This document shows, one piece after another, positions 1 through 7,947 of a stretch of DNA of 30,760 bases. This DNA comes from an uncultured Collinsella sp. (GTDB lineage: Bacteria; Actinomycetota; Coriobacteriia; Coriobacteriales; Coriobacteriaceae): contig URIE01000007.1 of NCBI GenBank assembly GCA_900547805.1, positions 1 through 30,760 of the forward strand. Reading direction: 5' to 3'. The position numbers and the translations under genes were made by a program. How positions within the stretch are numbered: the stretch's first letter is position 1; every line of letters starts with the position of its first letter. Below the pieces are notes generated by a model, which did no database searches, was not told where the DNA came from, and saw only the letters and a program-made list of their open reading frames with translations.

Positions 1-8
1 GTTCCCCA

Positions 9-46
9 TATTATTGATGACGTCGACAGGCGGGGTGGTTCCCCGC
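9..46 (+). promoter_or_regulatory. putative mraZ promoter -10 and leader hairpin
   Basis: A TATTAT hexamer (9-14) lies 69 bases before the mraZ start, and a perfect inverted repeat GCGGGG/CCCCGC (30-35 and 41-46, 5-base loop) follows it. GTTCCCC occurs at 1-7 and again at 38-44. The window begins here, so the -35 region cannot be judged. MraZ proteins are known to bind G-rich repeats before their own gene, so the GGGG-containing repeats could be an autoregulatory site. That role is inferred. Confidence 0.3.
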
Positions 47-82
47 GTACGTGCCATCTGAGTAACCGAGGGGAGGGCGCAC

Positions 83-517
83 ATGGGAATGACTGGTGCA
101 TACGAGCGCAATCTCGATGCAAAAGGTCGTCTGTCCCTGCCTGCACCCCTTCGCGAGGAGCTTGGAGAGCACGTTCGCGTGTTTAAAGCCCTGGATGTCG
201 ATGCTCTGTACGTGTTCTCTGCCGAGGCCTTCGATAAGTGGGTCGAAGGACTCTTCGCGGGTCGTGAGGGCCACGAGGGTTTTAACCCGCGTGACATTAA
301 TGACCAGAAGCTCATGAGGGCGATCAACAAGCGCACCACGTCGATGGACGTGGACAGCGCCGGTCGTATCGGTCTTTCCGAGTCTCTCCGCAAGCAGGCG
401 AACCTCGACCGCGAGGTCACGGTTGTGGGCAACTACGACCACCTTGAGGTTTGGGATCGCGCCGCGGCCGATGAGGACGATGACGATGAGGCCCTGCTGG
501 ACCTCTTCTTCTCGTAA
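83..517 (+). CDS. mraZ: MraZ, transcriptional regulator of the dcw cluster
   Basis: This 144-residue protein has the usual MraZ length and opens with the family hallmark YERNLDAKGRLSLPAPLR (about residues 7-24), the first of two AbrB-like DNA-binding half domains. The second half lies around residues 85-105 (TTSMDVDSAGRIGLSESLR). MraZ forms ring-shaped oligomers that bind repeats upstream of its own gene and repress the dcw operon in E. coli. The start ATG at 83 follows a GAGGGGAGGG ribosome site; a second ATG two codons on is possible. The C-terminus is strongly acidic (DEDDDDE). It is the first gene of the cluster, 20 bases before rsmH. Confidence 0.96.
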   Translation: MGMTGAYERNLDAKGRLSLPAPLREELGEHVRVFKALDVDALYVFSAEAFDKWVEGLFAGREGHEGFNPRDINDQKLMRAINKRTTSMDVDSAGRIGLSESLRKQANLDREVTVVGNYDHLEVWDRAAADEDDDDEALLDLFFS

Positions 518-537
518 GGGCAAGGCGCGGGTAACGG

Positions 538-1503
538 ATGGAGCGTGGGATCTTGACACAAGAATATCGGCATGAACCTGTCATGCTCGGCGAAGTGCTT
601 GAGTCGCTGCGGCTAAAGAGCGGCTCCGTTGTCTGCGATTGCACCCTTGGCGGTGCCGGCCATTCGGTAAAGATGGCCGCGCAGGTGGGGGAGACGGGCC
701 TTTTGCTCGGCGTCGATCAGGACGACATGGCTCTCGAGGCCGCTGGCGCCCGTCTGGACCGCGAGGTTCCCGGCGTTCCGCACCAGCTGCTGAAGGGCAA
801 CTTCGGCGACTTGGACGAGCTGCTTTGCTCGGCCGAGGTGCCCGGGGTCGATGGCTTCCTGTTCGACTTGGGCGTTTCGTCGCCGCAACTCGATATCCCT
901 GGCAGGGGCTTTTCGTACAACGAGGACGCCCCATTGGACATGCGGATGGATCCGGGTAACAACACCTTAAACGCAGCTGAGGTCATCAACACCTATAACG
1001 AACACGACCTCGCCCGGATTCTACGCGTCTACGGCGAAGAGAGGTTCGCCTCGCAGATCGCGCGCGAGATCGTGCGCCGCCGCGAGCAAGAACCGATCGA
1101 AACCACCGGCCAATTTGTCGAGATCATCAAGGCGGGTATCCCGGCTGCCGCTCGTCGGCATGGCGGACACCCGGCCAAGAAAAGTTTCCAGGCCATTCGC
1201 ATCGAGGTCAATCACGAGCTCGATGTGCTCGAACGAGGGCTTGATGCCGCCACCAGGTGGCTCAACCCGGGCGGACGTATCTGCGTCATCTCGTATCACT
1301 CGCTCGAGGACCGTATCGTAAAGAACCACTTTAAGGAGATGAGCCAGGGGTGCACGTGTCCGCCGGAGATTCCGGTGTGCGTGTGCGGCAACGTGCCGAT
1401 ACTCAAGGTCATCACCCGCAAACCCTTGGTTGCCCAGCCTGATGAGGTTGAGCGCAACCCTCGGGCGAGATCAGCCAAAATCCGCGTGGCGCAGCGTCTG
1501 TAG
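538..1503 (+). CDS. rsmH: 16S rRNA (cytosine-1402-N4)-methyltransferase RsmH (MraW)
   Basis: RsmH methylates N4 of C1402 in the decoding centre of 16S rRNA using S-adenosylmethionine. The SAM-binding loop is DCTLGGAGHS (residues 34-43), followed by GVDQD, FDLGVSSPQLD, the RGFSY...DAPLDMRMD stretch and the C-terminal ISYHSLEDRIVKNHF motif, in the normal order. Length (321 residues) is normal. A cysteine-rich segment (CTCPPEIPVCVCG) near residue 280 is typical. The ATG at 538 has only a weak ribosome site; a TTG five codons later (553) is preceded by GGAG at suitable spacing and would give MTQEYRHEPVML, closer to the family N-terminus. Either start is possible. Confidence 0.96.
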   Translation: MERGILTQEYRHEPVMLGEVLESLRLKSGSVVCDCTLGGAGHSVKMAAQVGETGLLLGVDQDDMALEAAGARLDREVPGVPHQLLKGNFGDLDELLCSAEVPGVDGFLFDLGVSSPQLDIPGRGFSYNEDAPLDMRMDPGNNTLNAAEVINTYNEHDLARILRVYGEERFASQIAREIVRRREQEPIETTGQFVEIIKAGIPAAARRHGGHPAKKSFQAIRIEVNHELDVLERGLDAATRWLNPGGRICVISYHSLEDRIVKNHFKEMSQGCTCPPEIPVCVCGNVPILKVITRKPLVAQPDEVERNPRARSAKIRVAQRL

Positions 1504-1593
1504 GCGCGACCGCGCGATATTGGACCTCCCGCTCGCACCATAAACGAAGCTTAAACACACTACCAACGTACTCGGGATGGGAGGCGGCATATC

Positions 1594-2064
1594 ATGGGCT
1601 ACAACACTTCAAGCGCAGCACTCGCCTATGATATGAACGCCATGCCCGCCTATCGTGAGACGCCGCAGGCCCCCGTTGCTCCCCGTGAGCAGCGCACGCC
1701 GCGCTTTGATGTCTACACGGGCGCGGGCCGTCAGACAAACCAGGCGGTAAGCCCGGTTTTCATGAGCGTTCTTAAAACGTTTTGCATCATTGCGGCTATC
1801 TTCATGACGATCGGCGTCGCCCGCGTGGCGCTCGCCGGCGTTACGGCCCAGGTGCTCAACAGCAACGCCGAGCTTACCAACACGCTCGAAAAGGCGACCG
1901 ATGAGAGCTCCGACCTAGAGGTCATGCATTCGGTCTATGGCGCCGACACGCGCATTCGCGACCTTGCGGGCGCTTATGGCATGGTGGAGCCCAGCGAGAG
2001 CGTTACACTTGACTTTTCGCAGGATGCAGCCGCGGGCGCCAACGCGACCGCGACCGCTCAGTAG
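1594..2064 (+). CDS. ftsL: FtsL-like divisome membrane protein
   Basis: This is a 156-residue bitopic protein. A proline- and arginine-containing cytoplasmic N-terminus of about 57 residues leads into one membrane segment (about residues 60-83, FCIIAAIFMTIGVARVALAG). A heptad-rich extracytoplasmic stretch (about 84-110, QVLNSNAELTNTLEKATDES) and a short tail follow. This layout, and its position between rsmH and ftsI, is that of FtsL, which forms a coiled coil with FtsB/DivIC and links FtsQ to FtsWI. The sequence itself is weakly conserved, as is usual for FtsL, so the name rests on position and topology. The ATG at 1594 is preceded by GGGAGGCG. It ends 17 bases before ftsI. Confidence 0.8.
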   Translation: MGYNTSSAALAYDMNAMPAYRETPQAPVAPREQRTPRFDVYTGAGRQTNQAVSPVFMSVLKTFCIIAAIFMTIGVARVALAGVTAQVLNSNAELTNTLEKATDESSDLEVMHSVYGADTRIRDLAGAYGMVEPSESVTLDFSQDAAAGANATATAQ

Positions 2065-2081
2065 CAAGACGGTAGCTGAGT

Positions 2082-3947
2082 ATGACAAATGACTATCGCC
2101 GCGGTTCCGATGGGGGCCGCGGTTCTGGACGTCCCTCGTCGCGGGGACGTTCTGGTTATCAAGGAACGGGTCGGCAATCTTACAACGCCGGGCAGTCCCG
2201 TGGCAACGACCCGGCGTCGCGACTTCGCGGCTCGGGCGGCCCTCAAGTGCATAACACCAGGTCGCGCAAGAGTTCGTCGACCGAATGGCTCACAGGCGCG
2301 CCTCTGCCTCGCCGCAAAGCCGTCATGGGATTCATTGGGCTTGGCTTGGGCTTGGGCGTCTTTCGCCTTGCCGACTATCAAATTGTCGAAGCCGATAAAC
2401 TGCGCGAGCGTGCCGATGCGCGCCGCCTGCTTGCGCAGACCCTCTATGCCAAACGCGGCACCATCTACGACCGCAACGGTAACGTGCTGGCGTCGTCGGT
2501 CGAATGTCGCAACATCGCCGTGAACCCGCAGCTTGTCGAGGATGTTGACAAGACGGTGTCGGCGCTGGTCAAGGCAACTGGAATCGATAAAAAGACCTGC
2601 CGCAAGCTCGTCGAGTCCGATGGCACCTGGGTGTATATCAAGCGCCAAGTGGACGAAGACGATGCTGCGGTGCTGGAGAAGAAGAACCTGCCCGGCGTGC
2701 TTTTTGAGCAGGCCATGAAGCGCGTATATCCATACGGCAATCTGGCATCGCAGGTGCTGGGTGTAGTGAATGTGGACAACGACGGCTTGACGGGTCTCGA
2801 AAAGCAATACAACAAGCTTCTGACCGGCACGAACGGTTCTCTCGTACGCGAGCGCGCGAGAGACGGCAGCTATATCGCGGGCGGTGCCTATAAAAAGGTG
2901 GCTGCGGTCGACGGCGTTGATATCGTGATGACGCTCGACGTCAATATCCAGCGAGCGGCCGAGGATGCCCTGGCAGAGGCAGTTGAGAAGACTAAGGCCA
3001 AGAACGGCTCGGCGCTGGTCACCGATCCTACGACAGGCGAGATTTTGGCAGCCTGCTCGTACCCGACCTACGACCAGACTGATCTGGAGAACGCCAAGAC
3101 CGAGGATATGAACCTGCGCCTGGTCACCGACGCCTACGAGCCCGGCTCGGTCTTTAAGACGCTCGTGGTGGGCGCCGGCTTCGACTTGGGCGTCGTGCGA
3201 TCGAGTACGTCGTTTGAGGTGCCGGCGAGCATCAAGGTGGGCGACGATACCGTCACCGATGCCGACAAGCGCGACTACGCCATGACCATGGATGTGCGCG
3301 AGATGATGCGCCGTTCGTCCAACGTGGGCTTTGTCCTGGTGGGGCGCAAGATCGGTGCCGACGACTTTGCCGCCTATGTGGACAAGTGGGGCATCGGTCA
3401 CAGCTCTGGTGTAGATTTTCCGGGCGAGAGCCTGGGTATCGTCAAGGAGCGTGACCAGTATGACGGCGCCACGCTGGGCTCGATGAGTTTTGGACAGGCA
3501 CTGTCCGTCTCGCCGATTGAGGTCGCACGTGCCGTGGGCGGCATCGCCAACGGCGGCGTGATGATGACACCGCACTTCTATAAGTCCAGCAAAGGCGACG
3601 AGAAGGACTGGGGCGAAGGCGAGCGCGCGATTTCGGAGGACGCCGCATCCCAGGTGACATCGTGCATGCAGACGGTCGTGTCGGAGGGAACGGGCGTTGG
3701 CGGCGCGGTTGACGGCTATGACGTGGCGGGTAAGACCGGTACGGCCGAACGTGCCGACGAGAACGGCGGCTACCTCAAGGAGAACTACATGTCGTCCTTT
3801 ATGGGCTTTGCACCGGCACAATCGCCCAAGGTGCTGTGCTATATCACGCTCGACGGAACGCCGAGCGGCTCAGATGCCGCTGCGGTGCCGTTCCAGTCCA
3901 TTATGGCCAACGCACTCGACGTGCTGGGTATTCCGCACACGAGGTAG
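2082..3947 (+). CDS. ftsI: FtsI/PBP2b-type class B penicillin-binding protein (septal transpeptidase)
   Basis: This enzyme cross-links septal peptidoglycan and partners with FtsW. The 621-residue protein has a cytoplasmic tail of about 75 residues rich in Arg, Gly and Ser, a membrane anchor (about 80-97), and the class B dimerisation segment AKRGTIYDRNGNVLA. The transpeptidase domain carries the nucleophile S356 in SVFK, S412-S413-N414, and K551-T-G-T. No PASTA repeats follow; the protein ends soon after the transpeptidase fold. The ATG at 2082 has a poor ribosome site (GAG only), which suggests coupling to ftsL upstream. The unusually RG-rich tail is not part of the standard family core. In many clusters murE would come next, but murF does here. 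Confidence 0.95.
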   Translation: MTNDYRRGSDGGRGSGRPSSRGRSGYQGTGRQSYNAGQSRGNDPASRLRGSGGPQVHNTRSRKSSSTEWLTGAPLPRRKAVMGFIGLGLGLGVFRLADYQIVEADKLRERADARRLLAQTLYAKRGTIYDRNGNVLASSVECRNIAVNPQLVEDVDKTVSALVKATGIDKKTCRKLVESDGTWVYIKRQVDEDDAAVLEKKNLPGVLFEQAMKRVYPYGNLASQVLGVVNVDNDGLTGLEKQYNKLLTGTNGSLVRERARDGSYIAGGAYKKVAAVDGVDIVMTLDVNIQRAAEDALAEAVEKTKAKNGSALVTDPTTGEILAACSYPTYDQTDLENAKTEDMNLRLVTDAYEPGSVFKTLVVGAGFDLGVVRSSTSFEVPASIKVGDDTVTDADKRDYAMTMDVREMMRRSSNVGFVLVGRKIGADDFAAYVDKWGIGHSSGVDFPGESLGIVKERDQYDGATLGSMSFGQALSVSPIEVARAVGGIANGGVMMTPHFYKSSKGDEKDWGEGERAISEDAASQVTSCMQTVVSEGTGVGGAVDGYDVAGKTGTAERADENGGYLKENYMSSFMGFAPAQSPKVLCYITLDGTPSGSDAAAVPFQSIMANALDVLGIPHTR

Positions 3948-4037
3948 GGGGTTACAATCTTTGGGGCGTGGTTTGTTGTCCCATATGAGGGGTGTTCACA
4001 TGCCCTGCACCACGCATGCGCGGCGCTGGGATACAAT
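3931..4037 (+). promoter_or_regulatory. possible promoters before murF
   Basis: Two TACAAT hexamers occur in the 127-base gap between ftsI and murF: 3953-3958 (with TTCCGC at 3931-3936, 16-base spacer) and 4032-4037, about 38 bases before the murF start, without a recognisable -35. Both are preceded by G-rich sequence (GGGGT and GGGA). This could allow murF and downstream genes to be expressed apart from mraZ-ftsI. The hexamers are visible; promoter activity is inferred. Confidence 0.35.
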
Positions 4038-4074
4038 ACGCCGATAGCATTATTAGGTTTACAGGGGAGCTGCA

Positions 4075-5499
4075 ATGATAGAGATCGCCGTCAACAACCT
4101 CGCGGCCGCAACAGGGGCCCGAACCGTGACGGGAGAAGCCGATCGGGTATGCCGCGGGTGCGTTATCGACTCGCGTCAGGTCGAGGAAGGGACGATTTTC
4201 GTCGCCTTTCCCGGTGAAAACGTCGACGGCAATGATTTTGCTTCCCGTGCCGTCCAGTCGGGTGCCGGCGCCGTCGTAATGACGCGTGAGCCCGAGGCCG
4301 AGCTGGTCTCGCTGGCGCAGGACAAGGGCTGTGCCATCTTGCTGACCGATGATCCCGAGGAGTTTCTGCTGCGTTTGGCGCACGCGTACCGTCTGGAGCT
4401 TGGCTGCCTGGTCGTTGGCATTACCGGTTCCATCGGCAAGACGACGACCAAGGACGTGCTCGCCGCTGTGCTCGCCAAGCGCTATCGTGTCTGGGCCACC
4501 AAGGGCAATTTCAATAACCTGATCGGCATGCCGCTCACGGTGCTTTCCGCTCCGGCCGATACCGAGGTCCTGGTGCTCGAGATGGGCATGAACCATTTCC
4601 ACGAGATCGAGCGCCTGTCCCAGTCCGCCAATCCCAACCTTGCCATCGTGAGCAAGATTGGTACCTCTCATATCGGCATTTTGGGTAGCCGCGAGAACAT
4701 CGCCCGCGCTAAGGCCGAGATTGTCCAGGGTATGTGCGCCGCCGGCGACTTCTTGCCGCTGCTGGTTTTGGGCGGCGAGGACGACTTTACGCCGTTCATT
4801 TGCGATACGTTCGCCCAGCCTGCTGGTATCGATGTGATGCTGGCCGGCGTCTCGGACGATGATGAGATCCGCGCCCGCGACGTTCGTGTTGATGACGAGG
4901 GCCGTCCGGTCTTTACGCTCGATTTTGGTCAGGGCGAGACGATTGATACCATGCTTGCCATCCCCGGCGTGCAGTCCGTTCCAAATGCCGTTAAGGCCGC
5001 CGCGGTTGCCTATCGCCTGGGCGTGACGCCCGAGCAGATCGATGCTGCCTTTAGGGGCCTCACGATTACCGGTCACCGCCAGGAGATCAAGCGCGCCAAG
5101 AGCGGTGCCCGCGTCATCGACGATTCCTATAACGCCAGTGCCGAATCCATGGCTGCTGGCCTCGATCTGCTGTGCTCGCTTTCGTGCACGGGGTCTCGCA
5201 TGGCGATCCTGGGCGAGATGGGCGAGATGGGCGATGAGGCTCCTCGCATGCATGAGCTCGTGGGCGCCTATGCCGCCGCCAAGAAGCTCGACATGCTGGC
5301 GTGCGTGGGTGGTGAGCTGGCCCAGCTTATGGCCGATGCCGCGCGCATGATGGGTATGGACGAGGACCGCATCCAGGTGTTCTCCGATTATCAGCAGGTG
5401 CTCGACCGCATGGGCGGCGCGCTTGAAAAACATGATGTTGTACTGGTCAAGGGTTCCCGCTTTGTTGAGCTCGACCGCTTTGTGGAAGGTGTGTGCTAG
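4075..5499 (+). CDS. murF: MurF, UDP-MurNAc-tripeptide-D-alanyl-D-alanine ligase
   Basis: MurF adds D-Ala-D-Ala to the UDP-MurNAc-tripeptide in the cytoplasm, using ATP. The P-loop GITGSIGKTTTKD starts at residue 115 with K122, and is followed by GNFNNLIGMPLTVL, the motif that marks MurF rather than MurE, and EMGMNHFHEIERL. The C-terminal ligase domain has VIDDSYNASAESMAAGL and ILGEMGEMGDEA. The length of 474 residues is normal. The start ATG is preceded by GGGGAG at good distance. murE, which makes its substrate, is not between ftsI and murF as it often is, so it must be elsewhere in the genome. mraY begins three bases after the stop, so the two are probably coupled. Confidence 0.96.
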   Translation: MIEIAVNNLAAATGARTVTGEADRVCRGCVIDSRQVEEGTIFVAFPGENVDGNDFASRAVQSGAGAVVMTREPEAELVSLAQDKGCAILLTDDPEEFLLRLAHAYRLELGCLVVGITGSIGKTTTKDVLAAVLAKRYRVWATKGNFNNLIGMPLTVLSAPADTEVLVLEMGMNHFHEIERLSQSANPNLAIVSKIGTSHIGILGSRENIARAKAEIVQGMCAAGDFLPLLVLGGEDDFTPFICDTFAQPAGIDVMLAGVSDDDEIRARDVRVDDEGRPVFTLDFGQGETIDTMLAIPGVQSVPNAVKAAAVAYRLGVTPEQIDAAFRGLTITGHRQEIKRAKSGARVIDDSYNASAESMAAGLDLLCSLSCTGSRMAILGEMGEMGDEAPRMHELVGAYAAAKKLDMLACVGGELAQLMADAARMMGMDEDRIQVFSDYQQVLDRMGGALEKHDVVLVKGSRFVELDRFVEGVC

Positions 5500-5502
5500 C
5501 CC

Positions 5503-6522
5503 ATGTTCGGCAATCCCTCGTATCCAACGTATCAGGCTTTTTTGGGGCTTGGTATCGCCGCCGCCATTGCGCTGCTGCTCATGCCGTGGTGGATCAAGCT
5601 GCTTAAGGTCGAGGGTATCGGCCAGCAGGTTCGTGCCGACGGCCCCAAGCGTCATTTGGTTAAGCAGGGAACGCCCACCATGGGTGGCGTTGTCATCCTC
5701 GTCGCGATCTCGCTGACCTGCCTGCTGATGGGCAAGCTCACCACCGAGCTCGTGCTCGTGCTGCTCGCCACGCTGGCGACCGGCGTTCTGGGTCTGATTG
5801 ACGACCTGACCTCCGTTACGCATGGGCGCTCGCTCGGTCTGACGCCCCATGCCAAGATGATCGGTCTAACCATTATCTGTGTTACCTTTACGGTACTTGC
5901 CGTCAACTGGTGCGGCGTCGCCCCCGAGATTCGTTTTCCCGGCGGCCTGACGATTGACCTCGGTGTTCTTTCGACCACCATCTGCGGCCTTTCGTTCCCG
6001 TGGCTTTACATTGTCTTTTGCTGGCTGATGATCGCCGGTCTTTCTAATGCCGTGAACCTGACCGATGGCCTTGACGGTCTTGCTGGCGGCACCTCCATGA
6101 TTGCCATGCTCGCCATGGCTGCCATGGCGTTTTTGCACGGAGACGTGAACCTGTCCATCTTCTGCACCGCGTGTGCCGGTGCCTGCTTGGGCTTTCTGTG
6201 GTTCAACTGCTATCCGGCGAGCATCTTTATGGGCGATACCGGCTCGCTTGCCCTGGGCGCCGCGTTTGCCTGCACGTCCATCATGACCAACACCGAGGTC
6301 GTCTCCCTCGTCATCGGCGGCCTGTTTATCGTTGAGACCCTGTCGGTCATGATTCAGGTTGTCTACTTCCACTTTACGCACAAGCGCGTCTTCCTTATGG
6401 CGCCCATCCATCATCATTTCGAAAAGAAGGGCTGGGCCGAGACCAAGGTCGTCATCCGTTTTTGGATTATCGCTGCGGCCTTTGGTGCCGTTGGCCTTGC
6501 TCTGTTCTTCCAGTTGGGATAG
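5503..6522 (+). CDS. mraY: MraY, phospho-N-acetylmuramoyl-pentapeptide-transferase
   Basis: MraY transfers phospho-MurNAc-pentapeptide to undecaprenyl phosphate, making lipid I at the inner face of the membrane. The 339-residue protein is highly hydrophobic with about ten membrane segments. The catalytic aspartate pair is visible (LIDDLTS, D100-D101), as are NLTDGLDGLAGG (from N185), MGDTGSLALGA and the polar HHHFEKKGW loop (H303-H305). All match the family. The TKQGTPTMGG-type loop near the N-terminus appears as VKQGTPTMGGV. The ribosome site GGAAGG lies inside the end of murF, three bases separating the genes. murD starts nine bases after the stop. Confidence 0.97.
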   Translation: MFGNPSYPTYQAFLGLGIAAAIALLLMPWWIKLLKVEGIGQQVRADGPKRHLVKQGTPTMGGVVILVAISLTCLLMGKLTTELVLVLLATLATGVLGLIDDLTSVTHGRSLGLTPHAKMIGLTIICVTFTVLAVNWCGVAPEIRFPGGLTIDLGVLSTTICGLSFPWLYIVFCWLMIAGLSNAVNLTDGLDGLAGGTSMIAMLAMAAMAFLHGDVNLSIFCTACAGACLGFLWFNCYPASIFMGDTGSLALGAAFACTSIMTNTEVVSLVIGGLFIVETLSVMIQVVYFHFTHKRVFLMAPIHHHFEKKGWAETKVVIRFWIIAAAFGAVGLALFFQLG

Positions 6523-6531
6523 TGGTCTTTC

Positions 6532-7938
6532 ATGCCTCTTGCTGATGTCTTTAGCCTGCTCGTTTTGGGTCAGGGCAAATCCGGTCTCGATGTCGCCCGC
6601 TGGGCGCTGGCACATCCCGAGCGCGTAAGCGCCGTTACCGTGTATGGCGGCGGCACCTCTGAGCCCAATGACGCCACGCGTGCGCTCGAGGCTGCTGGTG
6701 CGTCGTTTGTCTATGGGACCGAACAGGTCGAGGGCGCCTATGACGTATGCGTGACGTGCCCGGGCATCTCGGAGTTCTCGGGCTTTTTTAAGGCCGGGCG
6801 CGAGCATGCCGCCCAGATTATGGGTGAGCCCGAGTTTGCCTATCGCCTGTCGCCCGATAACTGGATTGCCATCACGGGCACCAACGGCAAGACGACCACC
6901 ACGTCGCTGACTGATTATCTGCTCAAGGCTGCCGGCGAGGCCAGCGTAGCTGTCGGCAACATCGGCGAGCCGCCGGTCAACGAGATTGACGGCCGAGCCC
7001 ACAACGAGTGGTTTGTGGCCGAGCTCTCGAGCTATCAGATTGCTACGACAACCGAGCTCCACCCCCGCGTGGCGGTGCTGCTCAACATCACTCCCGACCA
7101 CTTGGGCTGGCATAAGAGCCATAAGAACTACGCGCTTGCCAAGATCAAACTGTTTGACAATATGGTCGATGACGATCTGGCGGTTGTCGACGTCGAAGAC
7201 GCCGGCATTCACGAGTTCGATGAGTACATCTACACGCCGGGTCGTCGCATCTGCAAGGTTGCCTTTGACGAGCCTGAGGGCGAGGATGCCGCCTTTGTGC
7301 GCGACGGCAAGATGGTCGTGCGCCTGAAGGGCGTCGAGACCCCGCTCATCGCTACATCCGAGCTCAAGATCTCGGGCCATCACAATGTTATCAATGCCCT
7401 GTGCGCCGCCACGGCTGCCTTGGCGGTCGGTGCCGATGTCGATGGTGTCTGCCGCGGTCTTGCCTCGTTCCAGCCGCTCGAGCACCGCGTGGAGCCGTGT
7501 GGCGAGATTGACGGCGTGCGCTACGTCAACGATTCCAAGGCGACCAACACCGATGCGGTCGAGAAGGCACTGACGGCATTTCCCGATGACGACGTGATCT
7601 TGCTGCTCGGCGGCCACGATAAGGGCACGCCGCTCACGGACTTCGCGCGCGTCGTTATGGACAACGTGCGCTCGGTCGTCTGCTTTGGCGATGCGCGCGA
7701 GCGCTTCACCGCCGCTATGGACGAGGCCGATGTCGATGGCGATGTGGATATCGCCCAGGCGGATGACCTGCGCGATGCCGTGGACGTCGCCCGTTCGCTG
7801 TCGAGCCGTGGTGACGTGATCTTACTTTCTCCTGCCTGTTCTTCGTTCGATGAGTTCTCGGGCTATGAGGAGCGCGGCCGCGTGTTTAAGGACTATGTGG
7901 CCCAGCTTGCCGCTGCGGCGAAATCGCAAATGGAATAG
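6532..7938 (+). CDS. murD: MurD, UDP-MurNAc-L-alanine-D-glutamate ligase
   Basis: MurD attaches D-glutamate to UDP-MurNAc-L-Ala in the cytoplasm. The protein has an N-terminal nucleotide-sugar binding domain (GQGKSGLDVARWA, residues 13-25), the ATP loop ITGTNGKTTTTS (G116, K120), the central LNITPDHLGWHKSHKNYALAKIKLF segment split here by family-typical residues, and the C-terminal domain NDSKATNTDAVEKAL with LLLGGHDKG. The length (468 residues) is within the family range. The start is placed at the ATG at 6532, nine bases after mraY. The ribosome site is modest (GGGATAGTGG overlapping the end of mraY). ftsW starts within ten bases of its stop. Confidence 0.96.
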   Translation: MPLADVFSLLVLGQGKSGLDVARWALAHPERVSAVTVYGGGTSEPNDATRALEAAGASFVYGTEQVEGAYDVCVTCPGISEFSGFFKAGREHAAQIMGEPEFAYRLSPDNWIAITGTNGKTTTTSLTDYLLKAAGEASVAVGNIGEPPVNEIDGRAHNEWFVAELSSYQIATTTELHPRVAVLLNITPDHLGWHKSHKNYALAKIKLFDNMVDDDLAVVDVEDAGIHEFDEYIYTPGRRICKVAFDEPEGEDAAFVRDGKMVVRLKGVETPLIATSELKISGHHNVINALCAATAALAVGADVDGVCRGLASFQPLEHRVEPCGEIDGVRYVNDSKATNTDAVEKALTAFPDDDVILLLGGHDKGTPLTDFARVVMDNVRSVVCFGDARERFTAAMDEADVDGDVDIAQADDLRDAVDVARSLSSRGDVILLSPACSSFDEFSGYEERGRVFKDYVAQLAAAAKSQME

Positions 7939-7947
7939 GGGTTGCCG

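Noticed and set aside
2058..3821. Long open frame (587 codons) antisense to ftsI
   Set aside because: It mirrors ftsI, whose motifs are all intact; the antisense protein has no recognisable family and reflects GC-rich third-position bias.
3952..5850. Long open frame (632 codons) antisense to murF and mraY
   Set aside because: It spans two clear genes on the other strand and has low-complexity His/Gln/Arg content typical of a shadow frame.
5866..7617. Long open frame (583 codons) antisense to mraY and murD
   Set aside because: Same reason: complete, motif-bearing genes on the + strand explain the open frame.
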